DNA of 64,000 nt, from assembly GCF_042853465.1 (NCBI RefSeq), contig NZ_AP031497.1, positions 3,038,001 through 3,102,000 on the forward strand, given 5' to 3'. This document shows positions 26,873 to 36,369 of the stretch, in pieces. Source of the stretch: Simiduia litorea. Lineage in GTDB: Bacteria > Pseudomonadota > Gammaproteobacteria > Pseudomonadales > Cellvibrionaceae. The notes under the pieces are model-generated. The model searched no databases and was not told where the DNA came from. It was given only the letters and a program-made list of their open reading frames with translations. Position 1 is the first letter of the stretch. Every line of letters starts with the position of its first letter. The translations under genes were made by a program, and so were the position numbers.

Positions 26873-26922
26873 CGCAAGAGCTTAGGCTCACCATTAAACT
26901 CTTTAACAATATAGGATTGCCC

Positions 26923-27411
26923 ATGAACATCGCCGACAAATTAGTCGCCAGCATTCACTACACCCTCACGAACGACGAAGGCGAAGTGATCGACTCTTCC
27001 GCCGGTCATGCACCACTGGATTACATTCAGGGCTTGGGCAACATCATTCCCGGTCTGGAGAACGCACTCAACGGCAAGGCCGTGGGCGACAAATTGCAAG
27101 TGGTTATCGAACCCGTCGACGGCTACGGCGAATACAATGCCGAGCTGGTGCAAGAACTGCCGCGCACTATGTTCGAAGGTGTCGACACCATCGAAGTCGG
27201 CATGGCTTTCCAAGCGCAAACCGCTGCCGGCATGCAGGTTGTTGAAGTCAAAGAAGTGGACGAAGAAACAGTCACTATTGATGGCAACCATCAACTAGCA
27301 GGCCAGCGTTTACATTTCGATGTCGAAGTTGTCGCCATACGCGAGGCCAGTGCGGAAGAATTATCGCACGGCCACGTACACGCCGCCGGCGGTTGCGGTC
27401 ACGACCACTAA
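26923..27411 (+). CDS. FKBP-type peptidyl-prolyl isomerase, SlyD-like
   Basis: 162 residues. FKBP fold of the SlyD class: VSASIHY-type start (VASIHYTLTNDEGEVIDSS), LDYIQGLGNIIPGLENALNGK, an inserted flap, then DGNHQLAGQRLHFDVEVV. The tail is short and His-rich (HGHVHAAGGCGHDH), fitting metal binding as in SlyD. It acts as a prolyl isomerase and chaperone in the cytoplasm. The ATG at 26923 follows AGGA; an in-frame TTG two codons before is less likely. A terminator follows. Confidence 0.88.
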   Translation: MNIADKLVASIHYTLTNDEGEVIDSSAGHAPLDYIQGLGNIIPGLENALNGKAVGDKLQVVIEPVDGYGEYNAELVQELPRTMFEGVDTIEVGMAFQAQTAAGMQVVEVKEVDEETVTIDGNHQLAGQRLHFDVEVVAIREASAEELSHGHVHAAGGCGHDH

Positions 27412-27423
27412 GACTTTAGTTTA

Positions 27424-27445
27424 GGCCCGCGCTAAGCGGGCCTTT
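27424..27445 (+). terminator. Terminator after the SlyD-like gene
   Basis: GGCCCGC-GCTAA-GCGGGCC is a perfect 7-bp stem 12 bp after the stop codon, followed only by TTTCG, so the U-run is short. Confidence 0.65.
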
Positions 27446-27499
27446 CGCTACCTGCCTCAACACTGACACACCGATCTCTCCTTCGCCAATCGCGTACAT

Positions 27500-27569
27500 T
27501 CGACAAGAAAAATTCGCCTTTTCTACTATACTCGAGCCTACACAATCATAAATTGTAGAGGGAACTCCC
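27500..27569 (+). promoter_or_regulatory. Probable nap operon promoter region
   Basis: TCGACA (27500-27505) and TACTAT (27524-27529) are 18 bp apart, a plausible sigma70 pair. An inverted repeat ACAAT-CATAA-ATTGT lies just before the napE ribosome-binding site AGAGGGA (27557-27563). No FNR palindrome or clear NarL/NarP heptamer pair was found. Confidence 0.35.
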
Positions 27570-27743
27570 ATGCCAAATACGGCTAACGTGGGCGAGCACC
27601 CCCCCGTTTCTCGGCGAGAAGAACGCTATGCATTCTTTGCGCTCGCCTTTTGTGCCGCGCCCATTGCCTCGGTAATCATCGTCGGAGGCTATGGCTTTAT
27701 TGTCTGGATAAGCCAAATACTGTCGGGCCCGCCGAGCTACTAA
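27570..27743 (+). CDS. napE: NapE, small membrane subunit of the periplasmic nitrate reductase system
   Basis: 57 residues, translated directly from the sequence. A polar N-terminus (MPNTANVGEHPPVSRREERYAF) leads to one hydrophobic helix (FFALAFCAAPIASVIIVGG) and the end IVWISQILSGPPSY, the usual NapE layout. AGAGGGA precedes the ATG. NapE is an inner-membrane protein of unknown role at the head of nap operons. napF starts 6 bp later. Its short length makes it easy to miss in automatic calls. Confidence 0.85.
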   Translation: MPNTANVGEHPPVSRREERYAFFALAFCAAPIASVIIVGGYGFIVWISQILSGPPSY

Positions 27744-27748
27744 ACCCC

Positions 27749-28219
27749 ATGTCAACGCTAAGCCGTCGACAACTTATCCGTGGCGCTAAAACACAAGCCG
27801 CGCCGTCTTTACCTTGGACTGATCAGGTAAAAATTGTCGATGCCTGTACGCGCTGCGGAGATTGCATTAGCGCCTGCGAAGAAAGCATCATCATAAAGGC
27901 CGACGGTGGTTTTCCACGCATTGACTTTAATCTAGGCGGCTGTACCGGCTGCGAAAAATGTTTAGACGTGTGTGAAGCGCCGATATTCGGCGCAGCAAAT
28001 GGCTCCCTGTGGCCGACAACAATCGCCATCAACAGCCAGTGCCTAACGCACAGCGGCGTCTACTGCCAAAGCTGCCGCGACAGCTGCGACCGCAATGCCA
28101 TTAGTTTTTCCAGAGCTAGTATTCCCTCTCCCCAACTCGACACCGATGCATGTAACAGCTGCGGTGCCTGCATAAGCGTCTGCCCCACGGAGGCCATTCA
28201 ATGGCAACAAGCCGAATAG
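27749..28219 (+). CDS. napF: NapF, ferredoxin-type protein
   Basis: 156 residues. It has three or more 4Fe-4S motifs: CTRCGDCISAC, CTGCEKCLDVC and CNSCGACISVCP, with an additional CQSCRDSC between them. The start MSTLSRRQLIRGA is typical of NapF. NapF is cytoplasmic and is thought to help load or mature NapA. The ATG at 27749 fits the napE spacing; a longer frame reaching back into napE is not likely. The 3' end overlaps napD by 19 bp. Confidence 0.92.
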   Translation: MSTLSRRQLIRGAKTQAAPSLPWTDQVKIVDACTRCGDCISACEESIIIKADGGFPRIDFNLGGCTGCEKCLDVCEAPIFGAANGSLWPTTIAINSQCLTHSGVYCQSCRDSCDRNAISFSRASIPSPQLDTDACNSCGACISVCPTEAIQWQQAE

Positions 28220-28491
28220 AACCCGCCCACCATATCGCCAGTTTAGTCATACAGTTCAAAGCTGAACATAGAACGGCCTTACATCATTTTATTGACAACT
28301 TTACCGGCGCAGAAATTGGTGTTGAAGAAAATTCTAAAATGGTGATTTTAATTACTTCGGAAAGCCAACAAACCATTGTCGATTTCATCGATCAAGTACA
28401 ACTCAGAACCGGCGTACTTTCCGCAAACTTGGTTTATCACTTCAGCGAAGCAGAAACCTCAACACAGGGAGCCCAACATGAAACGGCGTGA
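28201..28491 (+). CDS. napD: NapD, chaperone for NapA
   Basis: 96 residues. Ferredoxin-like fold of the NapD family (HIASLVIQFKAEH, AEIGVEENSKMVILI, VLSANLVYHFSE). NapD binds the Tat signal of NapA and holds it until the molybdenum cofactor is inserted. It overlaps napF at its start and napA at its end, so translation is coupled. Confidence 0.92.
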   Translation: MATSRIEPAHHIASLVIQFKAEHRTALHHFIDNFTGAEIGVEENSKMVILITSESQQTIVDFIDQVQLRTGVLSANLVYHFSEAETSTQGAQHETA

Positions 28492-30964
28492 TTTTATCAA
28501 AGCACAGGCACTTGCCACCGCAGCAGCCGCGGCAGGTATTCAACTGCCAACTCATGCAGCCAATATCGTGACCGACGCGAGTCAAACACAGCTCACCTGG
28601 AACAAGGCGCCCTGCCGATTTTGCGGCACTGGATGCGGAGTCAACGTTGCCACCAAGGATAATAAAGTAGTTGCCACACATGGCGATATTCAATCGCCCG
28701 TCAACCGCGGCCTGAATTGCGTAAAAGGGTACTTTTTATCAAAAATTATGTACGGCAAAGACCGTTTAACAACGCCTATGCTGCGTAAATCCAACGGTAA
28801 GTATGATAAAAATGGCGACTTCACACCCGTGAGCTGGGACGAAGCCTTCGACATCATGGCGGAAAAATTTAAAGCGGCCCTAAAGGACAAAGGTCCTCAG
28901 GGCATTGGCATGTTCGGCTCAGGTCAATGGACAGTTTGGGAAGGTTACGCTGCGGTCAAATTATTCAAGGCGGGGTTTAGATCCAACAACATCGACCCCA
29001 ATGCTCGCCACTGCATGGCGTCAGCTGTCGCTGGGTTTATGCGCACCTTCGGCATTGATGAACCTATGGGTTGCTACGAAGATTTCGAAGCTGCAGATGC
29101 CTTCGTTTTGTGGGGCTCAAATATGGCGGAAATGCACCCCATCCTATGGACGCGCATCACCGACCGACGCCTAAGCCATCCACACGTAAAAGTTGCCGTA
29201 TTATCGACCTATGAACACCGCTCATTTGAACTGGCTGATATTCCAATGGTGTTTACACCGCAAACTGATTTAGCCATTTTAAATTACATCGCAAATTACA
29301 TTATCGAAAAAGACAAAGTTAATTGGGACTTCGTTAACAAACACGTAAACTTTAAGCGTGGCACGACAGATATTGGCTACGGGTTAAGGCCCACACACGA
29401 AAAAGAAAAAGCCGCGAAAAACCCAGGCAGCGGCGATGCAACGCCTATATCCTTTAAAGAATTTGCCGCCTTTGTTAAAACCTACGACGTTAACTACACA
29501 AGTAAATTAACCGGCGTCCCAGCATCTCGACTCGAAGAGCTGGCTAAACTGTATGCGGACCCGAAAACAAAAGTCATGTCACTCTGGACCATGGGGTTTA
29601 ACCAGCACACTCGTGGCGTGTGGGCCAACAACTTGGTTTATAACATTCACCTATTAACGGGGAAAATTTCTGAACCCGGCAACAGCCCATTTTCGCTGAC
29701 AGGTCAACCTTCCGCCTGCGGCACAGCACGAGAAGTAGGTACTTTTTCTCATCGCCTACCAGCCGATATGGTGGTCAACAACCCAGAACATAGAAAATTT
29801 TCCGAAAAAAAATGGAAGCTGCCTGAAGGTATCGTACCCGACTGGCTAGGCGCCCACGCGGTCGTGCAAAATAGAAAGCTCAAGGATGGAGATATCAACG
29901 CCTACTGGGTTCAAGTTAATAATAATATGCAAGCCGCCGCCAACATGATGGAGGAAGGACTGCCTGGCTATCGAAACCCAAAAAACTTTATCGTGGTTAG
30001 CGATGCCTACCCGACCGTCACGGCTCAAGCTGCCGATCTTATTTTACCAAGCGCCATGTGGGTCGAAAAAGAAGGCGCTTACGGAAACGCCGAAAGGCGC
30101 ACGCAATTTTGGCACCAATTAGTGGATGCACCCGGTGAAGCGAAATCTGATTTATGGCAGCTCGTCGAGTTTTCCAAACGCTTTAAAACAGAAGACGTTT
30201 GGCCAACAGATATTCTCGACAAAAACCCAAGCTATAAAAATAAAACCTTATACCAGGTTCTGTTTAAAAATGGGCAGGCTGATAAATACCCCAACAGCGA
30301 TATCGCAGATGGCTATAAAAATCACGAAGCTGAAAGTTTTGGATACTACATTCAGAAGGGGCTCTTCGAAGAATACGCCAGTTTTGGCCGAGGCAAAGCC
30401 CACGACCTAGCCGATTTCGACACCTATCACAAGGAGCGAGGCTTACGCTGGCCAGTGGTGCAAGGCAAAGAAACACAATGGCGTTTTAAGGAAGGTTCGG
30501 ATCCCTATGTCAAAGCAGGAAAGGGCTTCGAGTTCTATGGCCACGCCGATGGTAAAGCCGTCATTTTTGCGCTGCCCTACGAAGCGGCTGCGGAAGTGCC
30601 AGACAAAGAATACGATCTCTGGTTATCGACCGGCCGAGTATTAGAACACTGGCATTCGGGCTCTATGACTCGACGCGTACCCGAACTCCATAAAAGTTAT
30701 CCAAATGCTCAGGTTTTCATGCACCCTGATGATGCAAGTGCTCGCGGATTAAGGCGTGGCGATGCGGTGAAAATAAAATCACGTCGCGGTGAAATTATAT
30801 CTCGAGTAGAAACACGGGGGCGCAATAAACCACCCGTTGGTTTGGTCTTTGTGCCTTGGTTTGACTCCAGCCAGCTCATCAACAAAGTTACTTTGGATGC
30901 AACTGATCCGCTATCAAAACAAACAGACTTCAAGAAATGTGCTGTTAAAATCGAGAAAGCATAG
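28478..30964 (+). CDS. napA: NapA, catalytic subunit of periplasmic nitrate reductase
   Basis: 828 residues, normal for NapA. The Tat signal MKRRDFIKAQALATAAAAAG is followed by the 4Fe-4S motif CRFCGTGCGVNV with the fourth cysteine in NCVKGYFLSK. The molybdenum-ligand cysteine is in NARHCMASAV. The bis-MGD binding regions include WGSNMAEMHPILW and GQPSACGTAREVG. It reduces nitrate to nitrite in the periplasm. The ATG at 28478 is chosen because GGGAG precedes it and it begins the Tat motif. Confidence 0.97.
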   Translation: MKRRDFIKAQALATAAAAAGIQLPTHAANIVTDASQTQLTWNKAPCRFCGTGCGVNVATKDNKVVATHGDIQSPVNRGLNCVKGYFLSKIMYGKDRLTTPMLRKSNGKYDKNGDFTPVSWDEAFDIMAEKFKAALKDKGPQGIGMFGSGQWTVWEGYAAVKLFKAGFRSNNIDPNARHCMASAVAGFMRTFGIDEPMGCYEDFEAADAFVLWGSNMAEMHPILWTRITDRRLSHPHVKVAVLSTYEHRSFELADIPMVFTPQTDLAILNYIANYIIEKDKVNWDFVNKHVNFKRGTTDIGYGLRPTHEKEKAAKNPGSGDATPISFKEFAAFVKTYDVNYTSKLTGVPASRLEELAKLYADPKTKVMSLWTMGFNQHTRGVWANNLVYNIHLLTGKISEPGNSPFSLTGQPSACGTAREVGTFSHRLPADMVVNNPEHRKFSEKKWKLPEGIVPDWLGAHAVVQNRKLKDGDINAYWVQVNNNMQAAANMMEEGLPGYRNPKNFIVVSDAYPTVTAQAADLILPSAMWVEKEGAYGNAERRTQFWHQLVDAPGEAKSDLWQLVEFSKRFKTEDVWPTDILDKNPSYKNKTLYQVLFKNGQADKYPNSDIADGYKNHEAESFGYYIQKGLFEEYASFGRGKAHDLADFDTYHKERGLRWPVVQGKETQWRFKEGSDPYVKAGKGFEFYGHADGKAVIFALPYEAAAEVPDKEYDLWLSTGRVLEHWHSGSMTRRVPELHKSYPNAQVFMHPDDASARGLRRGDAVKIKSRRGEIISRVETRGRNKPPVGLVFVPWFDSSQLINKVTLDATDPLSKQTDFKKCAVKIEKA

Positions 30965-30972
30965 GAGGCCAT

Positions 30973-31413
30973 ATGAAAAAGTTTTCGCTACTAACAGCCG
31001 TCTATTTATTGAGCGCACTAGCGCTTGCCGACACGAATATTGCCACCACACGCAGCCACCAACTCGATACTGAGCCAACACCACCTACCATGCCCAATGT
31101 CATTGATAATGATAAAAAACAGGTGCGCAGCTACCCCATGCAACCGCCCACCATTCCGCACAAGATCGACAACTATCGAGTAGATAAGAACTCGAACAAA
31201 TGTCTAAGCTGCCATAAACGCTCGCGCACCGGTGAGTCTCAAGCACCCATGGTTAGCGTTACCCACTTTATGGATAGAGACGGAAATTTCCTAGCTGAAG
31301 TCTCGCCCCGGCGCTATTTTTGCGAGCAATGTCATGTGGTGCAGACAGATGCAAAAATCTTGGTAGATTCAGATTTTGTCGATATGTACCAGCTGATTGA
31401 AAAAGGACAATAG
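30973..31413 (+). CDS. napB: NapB, dihaem cytochrome c subunit
   Basis: 146 residues. A signal peptide (FSLLTAVYLLSALALA) precedes two haem motifs CLSCH and CEQCH, with conserved APMVSVTHF between them. It passes electrons from NapC to NapA in the periplasm. GGAGG lies before the start, 8 bp after napA. Confidence 0.95.
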   Translation: MKKFSLLTAVYLLSALALADTNIATTRSHQLDTEPTPPTMPNVIDNDKKQVRSYPMQPPTIPHKIDNYRVDKNSNKCLSCHKRSRTGESQAPMVSVTHFMDRDGNFLAEVSPRRYFCEQCHVVQTDAKILVDSDFVDMYQLIEKGQ

Positions 31414-31421
31414 GTATCATC

Positions 31422-32009
31422 ATGATTGAACGAATCAAACGTTTTTGGTACGTAATTCGAAAACCTAGTGTTCACTACAGCTTAGGTGCACTGACCGCAG
31501 GAGGCTTTCTCATGGGCGTTATTTTTTGGGGTGGCTTCAATACGGCAATGGAAATTACCAATACTGAGGCCTTTTGTACGGGTTGCCACGAAATGCGCGA
31601 AAACGTTTTCGCCGAACTAAAGCACACTATCCATTTTACCAATCGCTCAGGCGTGCGAGCTAAGTGCTCAGATTGTCACGTACCACATGATTGGACCTAC
31701 AAGATCGCGCGAAAAATGCAGGCATCAAAGGAAGTCTGGGGGAAAATATTTGGCACCATTAGCACCCGTGAAAAATTTCTTGCGAAGCGCCGCGAATTAG
31801 CCGAGCACGAGTGGGCAAGACTAAAAGCCAACAACTCCCTAGAATGCCGTAACTGTCACGAGTTTGACTACATGGACTTCACTCGGCAAAGCCAGCGTGC
31901 TGCCAACATGCATTCAACAGCGCTGGCTAGCGGGGAAAAAACCTGCATCGATTGCCACAAAGGTATAGCGCACCAGCTACCCGATATGTCTGGCGTAGAA
32001 GGCTGGTAG
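31422..32009 (+). CDS. napC: NapC, membrane-anchored tetrahaem cytochrome c
   Basis: 195 residues. One N-terminal membrane helix (ALTAGGFLMGVIFWGGF) anchors four haem sites: CTGCH, CSDCH, CRNCH and CIDCH. It oxidises quinol and feeds NapB. It ends the napEFDABC operon; napG and napH are absent, so electrons should come from the ubiquinol pool through NapC. The gene ends 29 bp from the convergent lptG stop with no visible terminator. Confidence 0.95.
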   Translation: MIERIKRFWYVIRKPSVHYSLGALTAGGFLMGVIFWGGFNTAMEITNTEAFCTGCHEMRENVFAELKHTIHFTNRSGVRAKCSDCHVPHDWTYKIARKMQASKEVWGKIFGTISTREKFLAKRRELAEHEWARLKANNSLECRNCHEFDYMDFTRQSQRAANMHSTALASGEKTCIDCHKGIAHQLPDMSGVEGW

Positions 32010-32038
32010 CTATCAAATACACGTACAAGTCGCTTTCG

Positions 32039-33124
32039 CTACCGAGTTCGGGATAGCAACCAAAAGCCAATGGCAATGCATATACCAATGGGTATTAACA
32101 CCGCCAGCAATGGCGGAAAGCCAAACACAATACTCGAAGGGCCGAGTAAGTCCTGACTCATGCGAAAGACGATGGCAACGATCACACCGGTAAACACCCG
32201 GTAGCCCATGGTCACTTCGCGCAGCGGCCCAAAGATAAACGAAATGGCAATCAACACTAAACCGGCGGTAGCCAAAGGCTGCAAACTTTTCTGCCAAAAC
32301 GCCAACCAATAAGGGGCGCTTTTTTGCCCATGCTGATCCAAGTAGCTGGCATAGGTATACAGTGTTTGTATTGCCAAAGACCGCGGCGGCATCACCAATA
32401 CATTCACTAAGTCGGGCGACAAATTAGTGTCCCAGCGACGCGTTAAAAACGTTTCTGTACTGGTATTGGCTTTACCCTCTTGCGCGGCAGCCTCTGGATC
32501 TAGATGGGTTATAACGCCCTTCTCTTCCAACCAATAGCCACCTTGATAGGTAGCCGCCTCGGCAAAGCTGACCGACACCAAATTTTGCTTTTCATCGTAT
32601 TGATAGCGGGTCACACCCATCATTTTGCCGTTCGGCATTACCACATTAAAATGCAAAAATTCTTCGCCTTCACGGCTCCACAAGCCTTGCTGCCCCTCTT
32701 GTTGTTGGCGGTCACCCTTGGCTATGGCCTTGCGGCTTTCGGCCATTTGATCAGTCCAAGGTGTGACGTACTCGCCCAGTGCGGCGGCAACCAATATAAG
32801 AAAAAACACCGGTTTCATGACGGCCCAGGCAATGCGCGTAACACTCACACCGGCGGCGCGCATAATGACCAATTCACTGGTCCCAGCAAGCTGCCCCAAG
32901 CCGATTAAACAACCGGTTAAGGCGGCCAGCGGAATGCTGTTATAAATACGCGTGGGCAAGGTTAAACCGACGTAAATCATCGCCTCTCGAAAATCGTATT
33001 GCTTGCTGATGTTATCAATTTCATCCACCACCGCAGCAATCACATCGAGCGCTAGGATCACCAGAAAAACCACAAAAATAGATGCCAATACGGTGCGCGC
33101 CACATAGCCGTTTAACTTACGCAT
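32039..33124 (-). CDS. lptG: LPS export ABC transporter permease LptG
   Basis: 361 residues. Six membrane helices, three at each end, flank a periplasmic beta-jellyroll domain. The N-terminus MRKLNGYVARTVLASIFVVFLV and the region LPTRIYNSIPLAALTGCLIGLGQLA are typical. With LptF and LptB it extracts lipopolysaccharide from the inner membrane. Its start overlaps the lptF end by 8 bp. Confidence 0.95.
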   Translation of the reverse strand: MRKLNGYVARTVLASIFVVFLVILALDVIAAVVDEIDNISKQYDFREAMIYVGLTLPTRIYNSIPLAALTGCLIGLGQLAGTSELVIMRAAGVSVTRIAWAVMKPVFFLILVAAALGEYVTPWTDQMAESRKAIAKGDRQQQEGQQGLWSREGEEFLHFNVVMPNGKMMGVTRYQYDEKQNLVSVSFAEAATYQGGYWLEEKGVITHLDPEAAAQEGKANTSTETFLTRRWDTNLSPDLVNVLVMPPRSLAIQTLYTYASYLDQHGQKSAPYWLAFWQKSLQPLATAGLVLIAISFIFGPLREVTMGYRVFTGVIVAIVFRMSQDLLGPSSIVFGFPPLLAVLIPIGICIAIGFWLLSRTR

Positions 33125-34247
33125 GGGCCTGCTCCACTTTTTTCGACGTCAACGTATGGCGAATCCAGCGGCGTAAATTGCCCCAGTTAAATAACAGCAG
33201 CGCAATACTGAAAAACACCAAGTGCACTATCCACAAACCTAACAGCGGGTCGAGCTTACCCAGTTTCACTTGATCGCGTGCCGCATTCAGCGCCACTAAA
33301 TAAATAATGTACAAAAGAATGGCGGGAATCATACCCAAATACCGACCCTGCCTCGGGTTGGTGCGCGACAAGGGCACAGCGAGCAAACACACCACAATCA
33401 CCAACACGGGTAAGCTGATGCGCCACTGTAAACCAGCGATGCGAATGGGTTCAGTGGCGCCGAATAAATCTAAGGTGGGCTCGGCCTCAACCCGGTATTT
33501 AACTCGATACTGGCCTATTTGTTCCTGCATCAGCTGGCCAAAACTTTCAAAGTTAAGCTCTTGAAAATCCGCCATACCGGCTACGCCGGCGTAGCGTTTG
33601 CCCTCACCTAAGACAAAGTAGCGCCGCTGAAACTCTTCGTTAAACCACTGTTGACCTGAGTCGGAACGGATAACCGACGACTCGCTGTGGGTTAATAAGG
33701 TTTTAGGGTTTACATCGGCGATAAAAACCCCACTCAGGTCTTGCTTGTCTTTGCTAATGGCCGAGGTATAAAAAGTACCCTGCCCCTTATTCAAGGGCTG
33801 AAACTGCTCAGGCTGAAGCAGATCGAATTCGCCGCGCGCCTTTTGCTCGGCGAAAATTTCTTCCACCGCCGCCACACCCTTAGGGCTAAGATAAAGCCCG
33901 AGTACAGAAACGGCTAATATGACCGGTGACGCAGCCAGTAAGGTATAGGCCAAAAGCCGGCGCTGGCTTAGACCACAGGCCGATAACACCACCATCTCGC
34001 TCTCTACATACAAGCGCCCATAAGCCAGCATGACACCAATAAACGTACCGAGCGGCAGAATCAGCTCTAAAAAGCCAGGCAGACGGTAACCCATAATCGC
34101 CAGCAGCGCGCCAGGAGAAATATCGCCAGCCGCCGCCTCACCCAAGTAGCGCACAAAAGTGCCGCTCATAAATATCAACAACAAAACACCACTCACAGCC
34201 AAAAGGGTGAAGATAATTTCTTTGGCTAAATATCGAAAAATGATCAC
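33117..34247 (-). CDS. lptF: LPS export ABC transporter permease LptF
   Basis: 376 residues. It has the same layout as LptG (three helices, jellyroll, three helices): MIIFRYLAKEIIFTLLAVSGVLLLIF, GYRLPGFLELILPLGTFIGVMLAYGRLY and SEMVVLSACGLSQRRL. It is the first gene of lptFG and is divergent from pepA, a widely conserved arrangement. Confidence 0.95.
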   Translation of the reverse strand: MIIFRYLAKEIIFTLLAVSGVLLLIFMSGTFVRYLGEAAAGDISPGALLAIMGYRLPGFLELILPLGTFIGVMLAYGRLYVESEMVVLSACGLSQRRLLAYTLLAASPVILAVSVLGLYLSPKGVAAVEEIFAEQKARGEFDLLQPEQFQPLNKGQGTFYTSAISKDKQDLSGVFIADVNPKTLLTHSESSVIRSDSGQQWFNEEFQRRYFVLGEGKRYAGVAGMADFQELNFESFGQLMQEQIGQYRVKYRVEAEPTLDLFGATEPIRIAGLQWRISLPVLVIVVCLLAVPLSRTNPRQGRYLGMIPAILLYIIYLVALNAARDQVKLGKLDPLLGLWIVHLVFFSIALLLFNWGNLRRWIRHTLTSKKVEQAHA

Positions 34248-34432
34248 GTTGTACTATCAATCCTGAGGCTGTGGTTTAGTTCGCCGTCTTGGTAGATTAG
34301 ACTAGTCGATGAATACACTAGACTTGCAAGCTAGGGCAGAGTAGCGACGAAGTAAACCGCCGCTCGCGCATACTGACGCATTATCGCCAATTACGGCAAT
34401 TTTGTCTTGACGCAAAGGACACATAATACGCT
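34248..34432. promoter_or_regulatory. lptFG / pepA divergent promoter region
   Basis: 185 bp between divergent starts. AAGGA at 34415-34419 could serve pepA, though the spacing is long. No strong promoter pair can be singled out. Confidence 0.3.
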
Positions 34433-35914
34433 ATGAAATTTTCAGCAAAGCAGTTCGACCTTACCACCCACAAAACACCCTGTTTAGTTATTGGCCTATA
34501 TGAAGGCGAACTGACCGATGCCGCAAAGGTCATCGACGGCGCCTGCAACAATCTCATTAGCGCGCTGATTAAGCGCAAAGACCTCACCGGTAAAAATGGT
34601 CAAACCCTGCTGATCCCCGCGGTAGAAGGCATTGCCGCCGAGCGTTTAATGGTGTTGGGCTTAGGTAAAGCCAAAGAATTGAATGCCGACACCCTGCGCA
34701 AAGCACTCATCAAATTAGCCGACAGCTTAAAAGCCGGCGTCGCTAAAAGCGCTAGCGTTGCACTCGGTAACCTCGCCAACGTCAGCCCCGAGCAAGAGGC
34801 CCGCATAGTGGCTGAGTGCATCGGCCTTGCCACCTATCAATACAGCGCCACCAAGGGCAAGAAGCCAGATGCCATCGCCCTAAGCACCGTTGAGTGCCAT
34901 GCCGGCGATAAGAAAACCGCGAGCGCAAAAGACAAAGCCTTAGAAATTGGCGCCGCCATTGCGGAAGGCAGCAATGTCACCCGCGAGCTGGGTAACCTGC
35001 CAGCCAACATTTGCACCCCAACCTATTTAGCCGACCAAGCCAAAGCCTTAGCTAAAGCCCACAGCAACCTAAAAACCACCATTTTAGAAGCCGCCGACAT
35101 GAAAAAGCTCGGCATGGGGTCGCTCTTGTCCGTAGCGGCCGGTTCGGATCAACCGCCAAAGCTAATCGTGATGGAATACAACGGTGGCAAAGCCGGCGCC
35201 AAACCGCTGGTGTTAGTCGGTAAAGGCGTGACTTTCGATACCGGCGGTATCAGCCTTAAACCCGGCGAAGGCATGGATGAAATGAAATACGACATGTGCG
35301 GCGCCGCCAGCGTATTCGGCACGCTGAACGCTGTACTGCGCTTACAGCTCGCTATTAACTTGGTCTGCATCGTGCCGGCAACGGAAAATATGCCCAATGG
35401 CCACGCCACCAAGCCAGGCGATGTCGTGACCTCCATGTCCGGCCAAACCATCGAAGTGTTAAACACCGACGCCGAAGGCCGCCTGATTCTGTGCGACGCC
35501 CTCACCTACGCCGAGCGCTTCAAACCCAAAGCCGTGGTCGATATCGCCACCCTAACCGGCGCCTGCGTTATCGCCCTCGGTCACCACGCCACGGGGCTCT
35601 ACGCCAACCAACAAGAGCTGGCCGATAAACTCCTGAATGCCGGTATCAAGGCCGCCGACAAAGCCTGGCAAATGCCGCTATGGGAAGAGTACCAAAGCCA
35701 ACTCGACTCGAACTTTGCCGATATCGCCAACATCGGTGGCCGCCCTGGCGGTAGCGTAACCGCCGCCTGCTTCCTGTCGCGCTTCACCAAAGCCTACCAC
35801 TGGGCCCACTTGGACATCGCCGGCACGGCGTGGAAATCGGGCGCAGCCAAAGGTGCCACCGGTCGCCCCGTACCTCTGCTGACCCAATTTTTGCTCGATC
35901 AGGCCGGTAAATGA
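34433..35914 (+). CDS. pepA: Leucyl aminopeptidase PepA (M17)
   Basis: 493 residues. The C-terminal catalytic domain carries GKGVTFDTGGISLKPGEGMDEMK (metal ligands Lys and Asp), CIVPATENMPNG and the M17 signature NTDAEGRL. It removes N-terminal leucine and other residues; PepA homologues can also bind DNA. holC overlaps its 3' end by 4 bp (ATGA). Confidence 0.96.
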   Translation: MKFSAKQFDLTTHKTPCLVIGLYEGELTDAAKVIDGACNNLISALIKRKDLTGKNGQTLLIPAVEGIAAERLMVLGLGKAKELNADTLRKALIKLADSLKAGVAKSASVALGNLANVSPEQEARIVAECIGLATYQYSATKGKKPDAIALSTVECHAGDKKTASAKDKALEIGAAIAEGSNVTRELGNLPANICTPTYLADQAKALAKAHSNLKTTILEAADMKKLGMGSLLSVAAGSDQPPKLIVMEYNGGKAGAKPLVLVGKGVTFDTGGISLKPGEGMDEMKYDMCGAASVFGTLNAVLRLQLAINLVCIVPATENMPNGHATKPGDVVTSMSGQTIEVLNTDAEGRLILCDALTYAERFKPKAVVDIATLTGACVIALGHHATGLYANQQELADKLLNAGIKAADKAWQMPLWEEYQSQLDSNFADIANIGGRPGGSVTAACFLSRFTKAYHWAHLDIAGTAWKSGAAKGATGRPVPLLTQFLLDQAGK

Positions 35915-36348
35915 CCAAGATAGATTTTCTATCCAGCCAAGAAACCGATACCGAGGCGCGCCTGCGCCTCGTGTGTCGCGTGGCGCAAAAGGCGCTGCGC
36001 AACGGTGAAGACGTGTTTATCGCCTGTACTAATGCCGAACAAGCAACCCAACTAGACGCCCTGCTCTGGTCCTTCGAGCCGGAAAGCTTCATTCCCCACG
36101 CCAACTTTACCGCTACGCCTGCCACCTCAAGCGATGCCGAGGCGCCGGTATTGCTAAGCCACGGCGAAGATTGCGGCGACCACCATGGCGTCCTGATCAA
36201 TTTGCGCAGTCCCGCACCGGCGTTTTTTTCCCGCTTTGAGCGCTTGTTTGAACTGATCGTGCAAACGCCAGAGGTATTAGCCGACACCCGAGCCAACTGG
36301 AGCTATTACAAAAGCCGAGGCTATCCGTTAGACTTAAAACATATTTAA
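35911..36348 (+). CDS. holC: DNA polymerase III chi subunit HolC
   Basis: 145 residues. Chi family pattern: IDFLSSQETDTEARLRLVCRVAQKALRNG, DALLWSFEPESFIPHA, and ending WSYYKSRGYPLDLKHI. It is the clamp-loader accessory subunit that contacts SSB. The start overlaps the pepA stop. The pepA-holC-x-valS order is conserved in gammaproteobacteria. Confidence 0.92.
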   Translation: MTKIDFLSSQETDTEARLRLVCRVAQKALRNGEDVFIACTNAEQATQLDALLWSFEPESFIPHANFTATPATSSDAEAPVLLSHGEDCGDHHGVLINLRSPAPAFFSRFERLFELIVQTPEVLADTRANWSYYKSRGYPLDLKHI

Positions 36349-36369
36349 ACGCCAAGTACGGACACTCAC

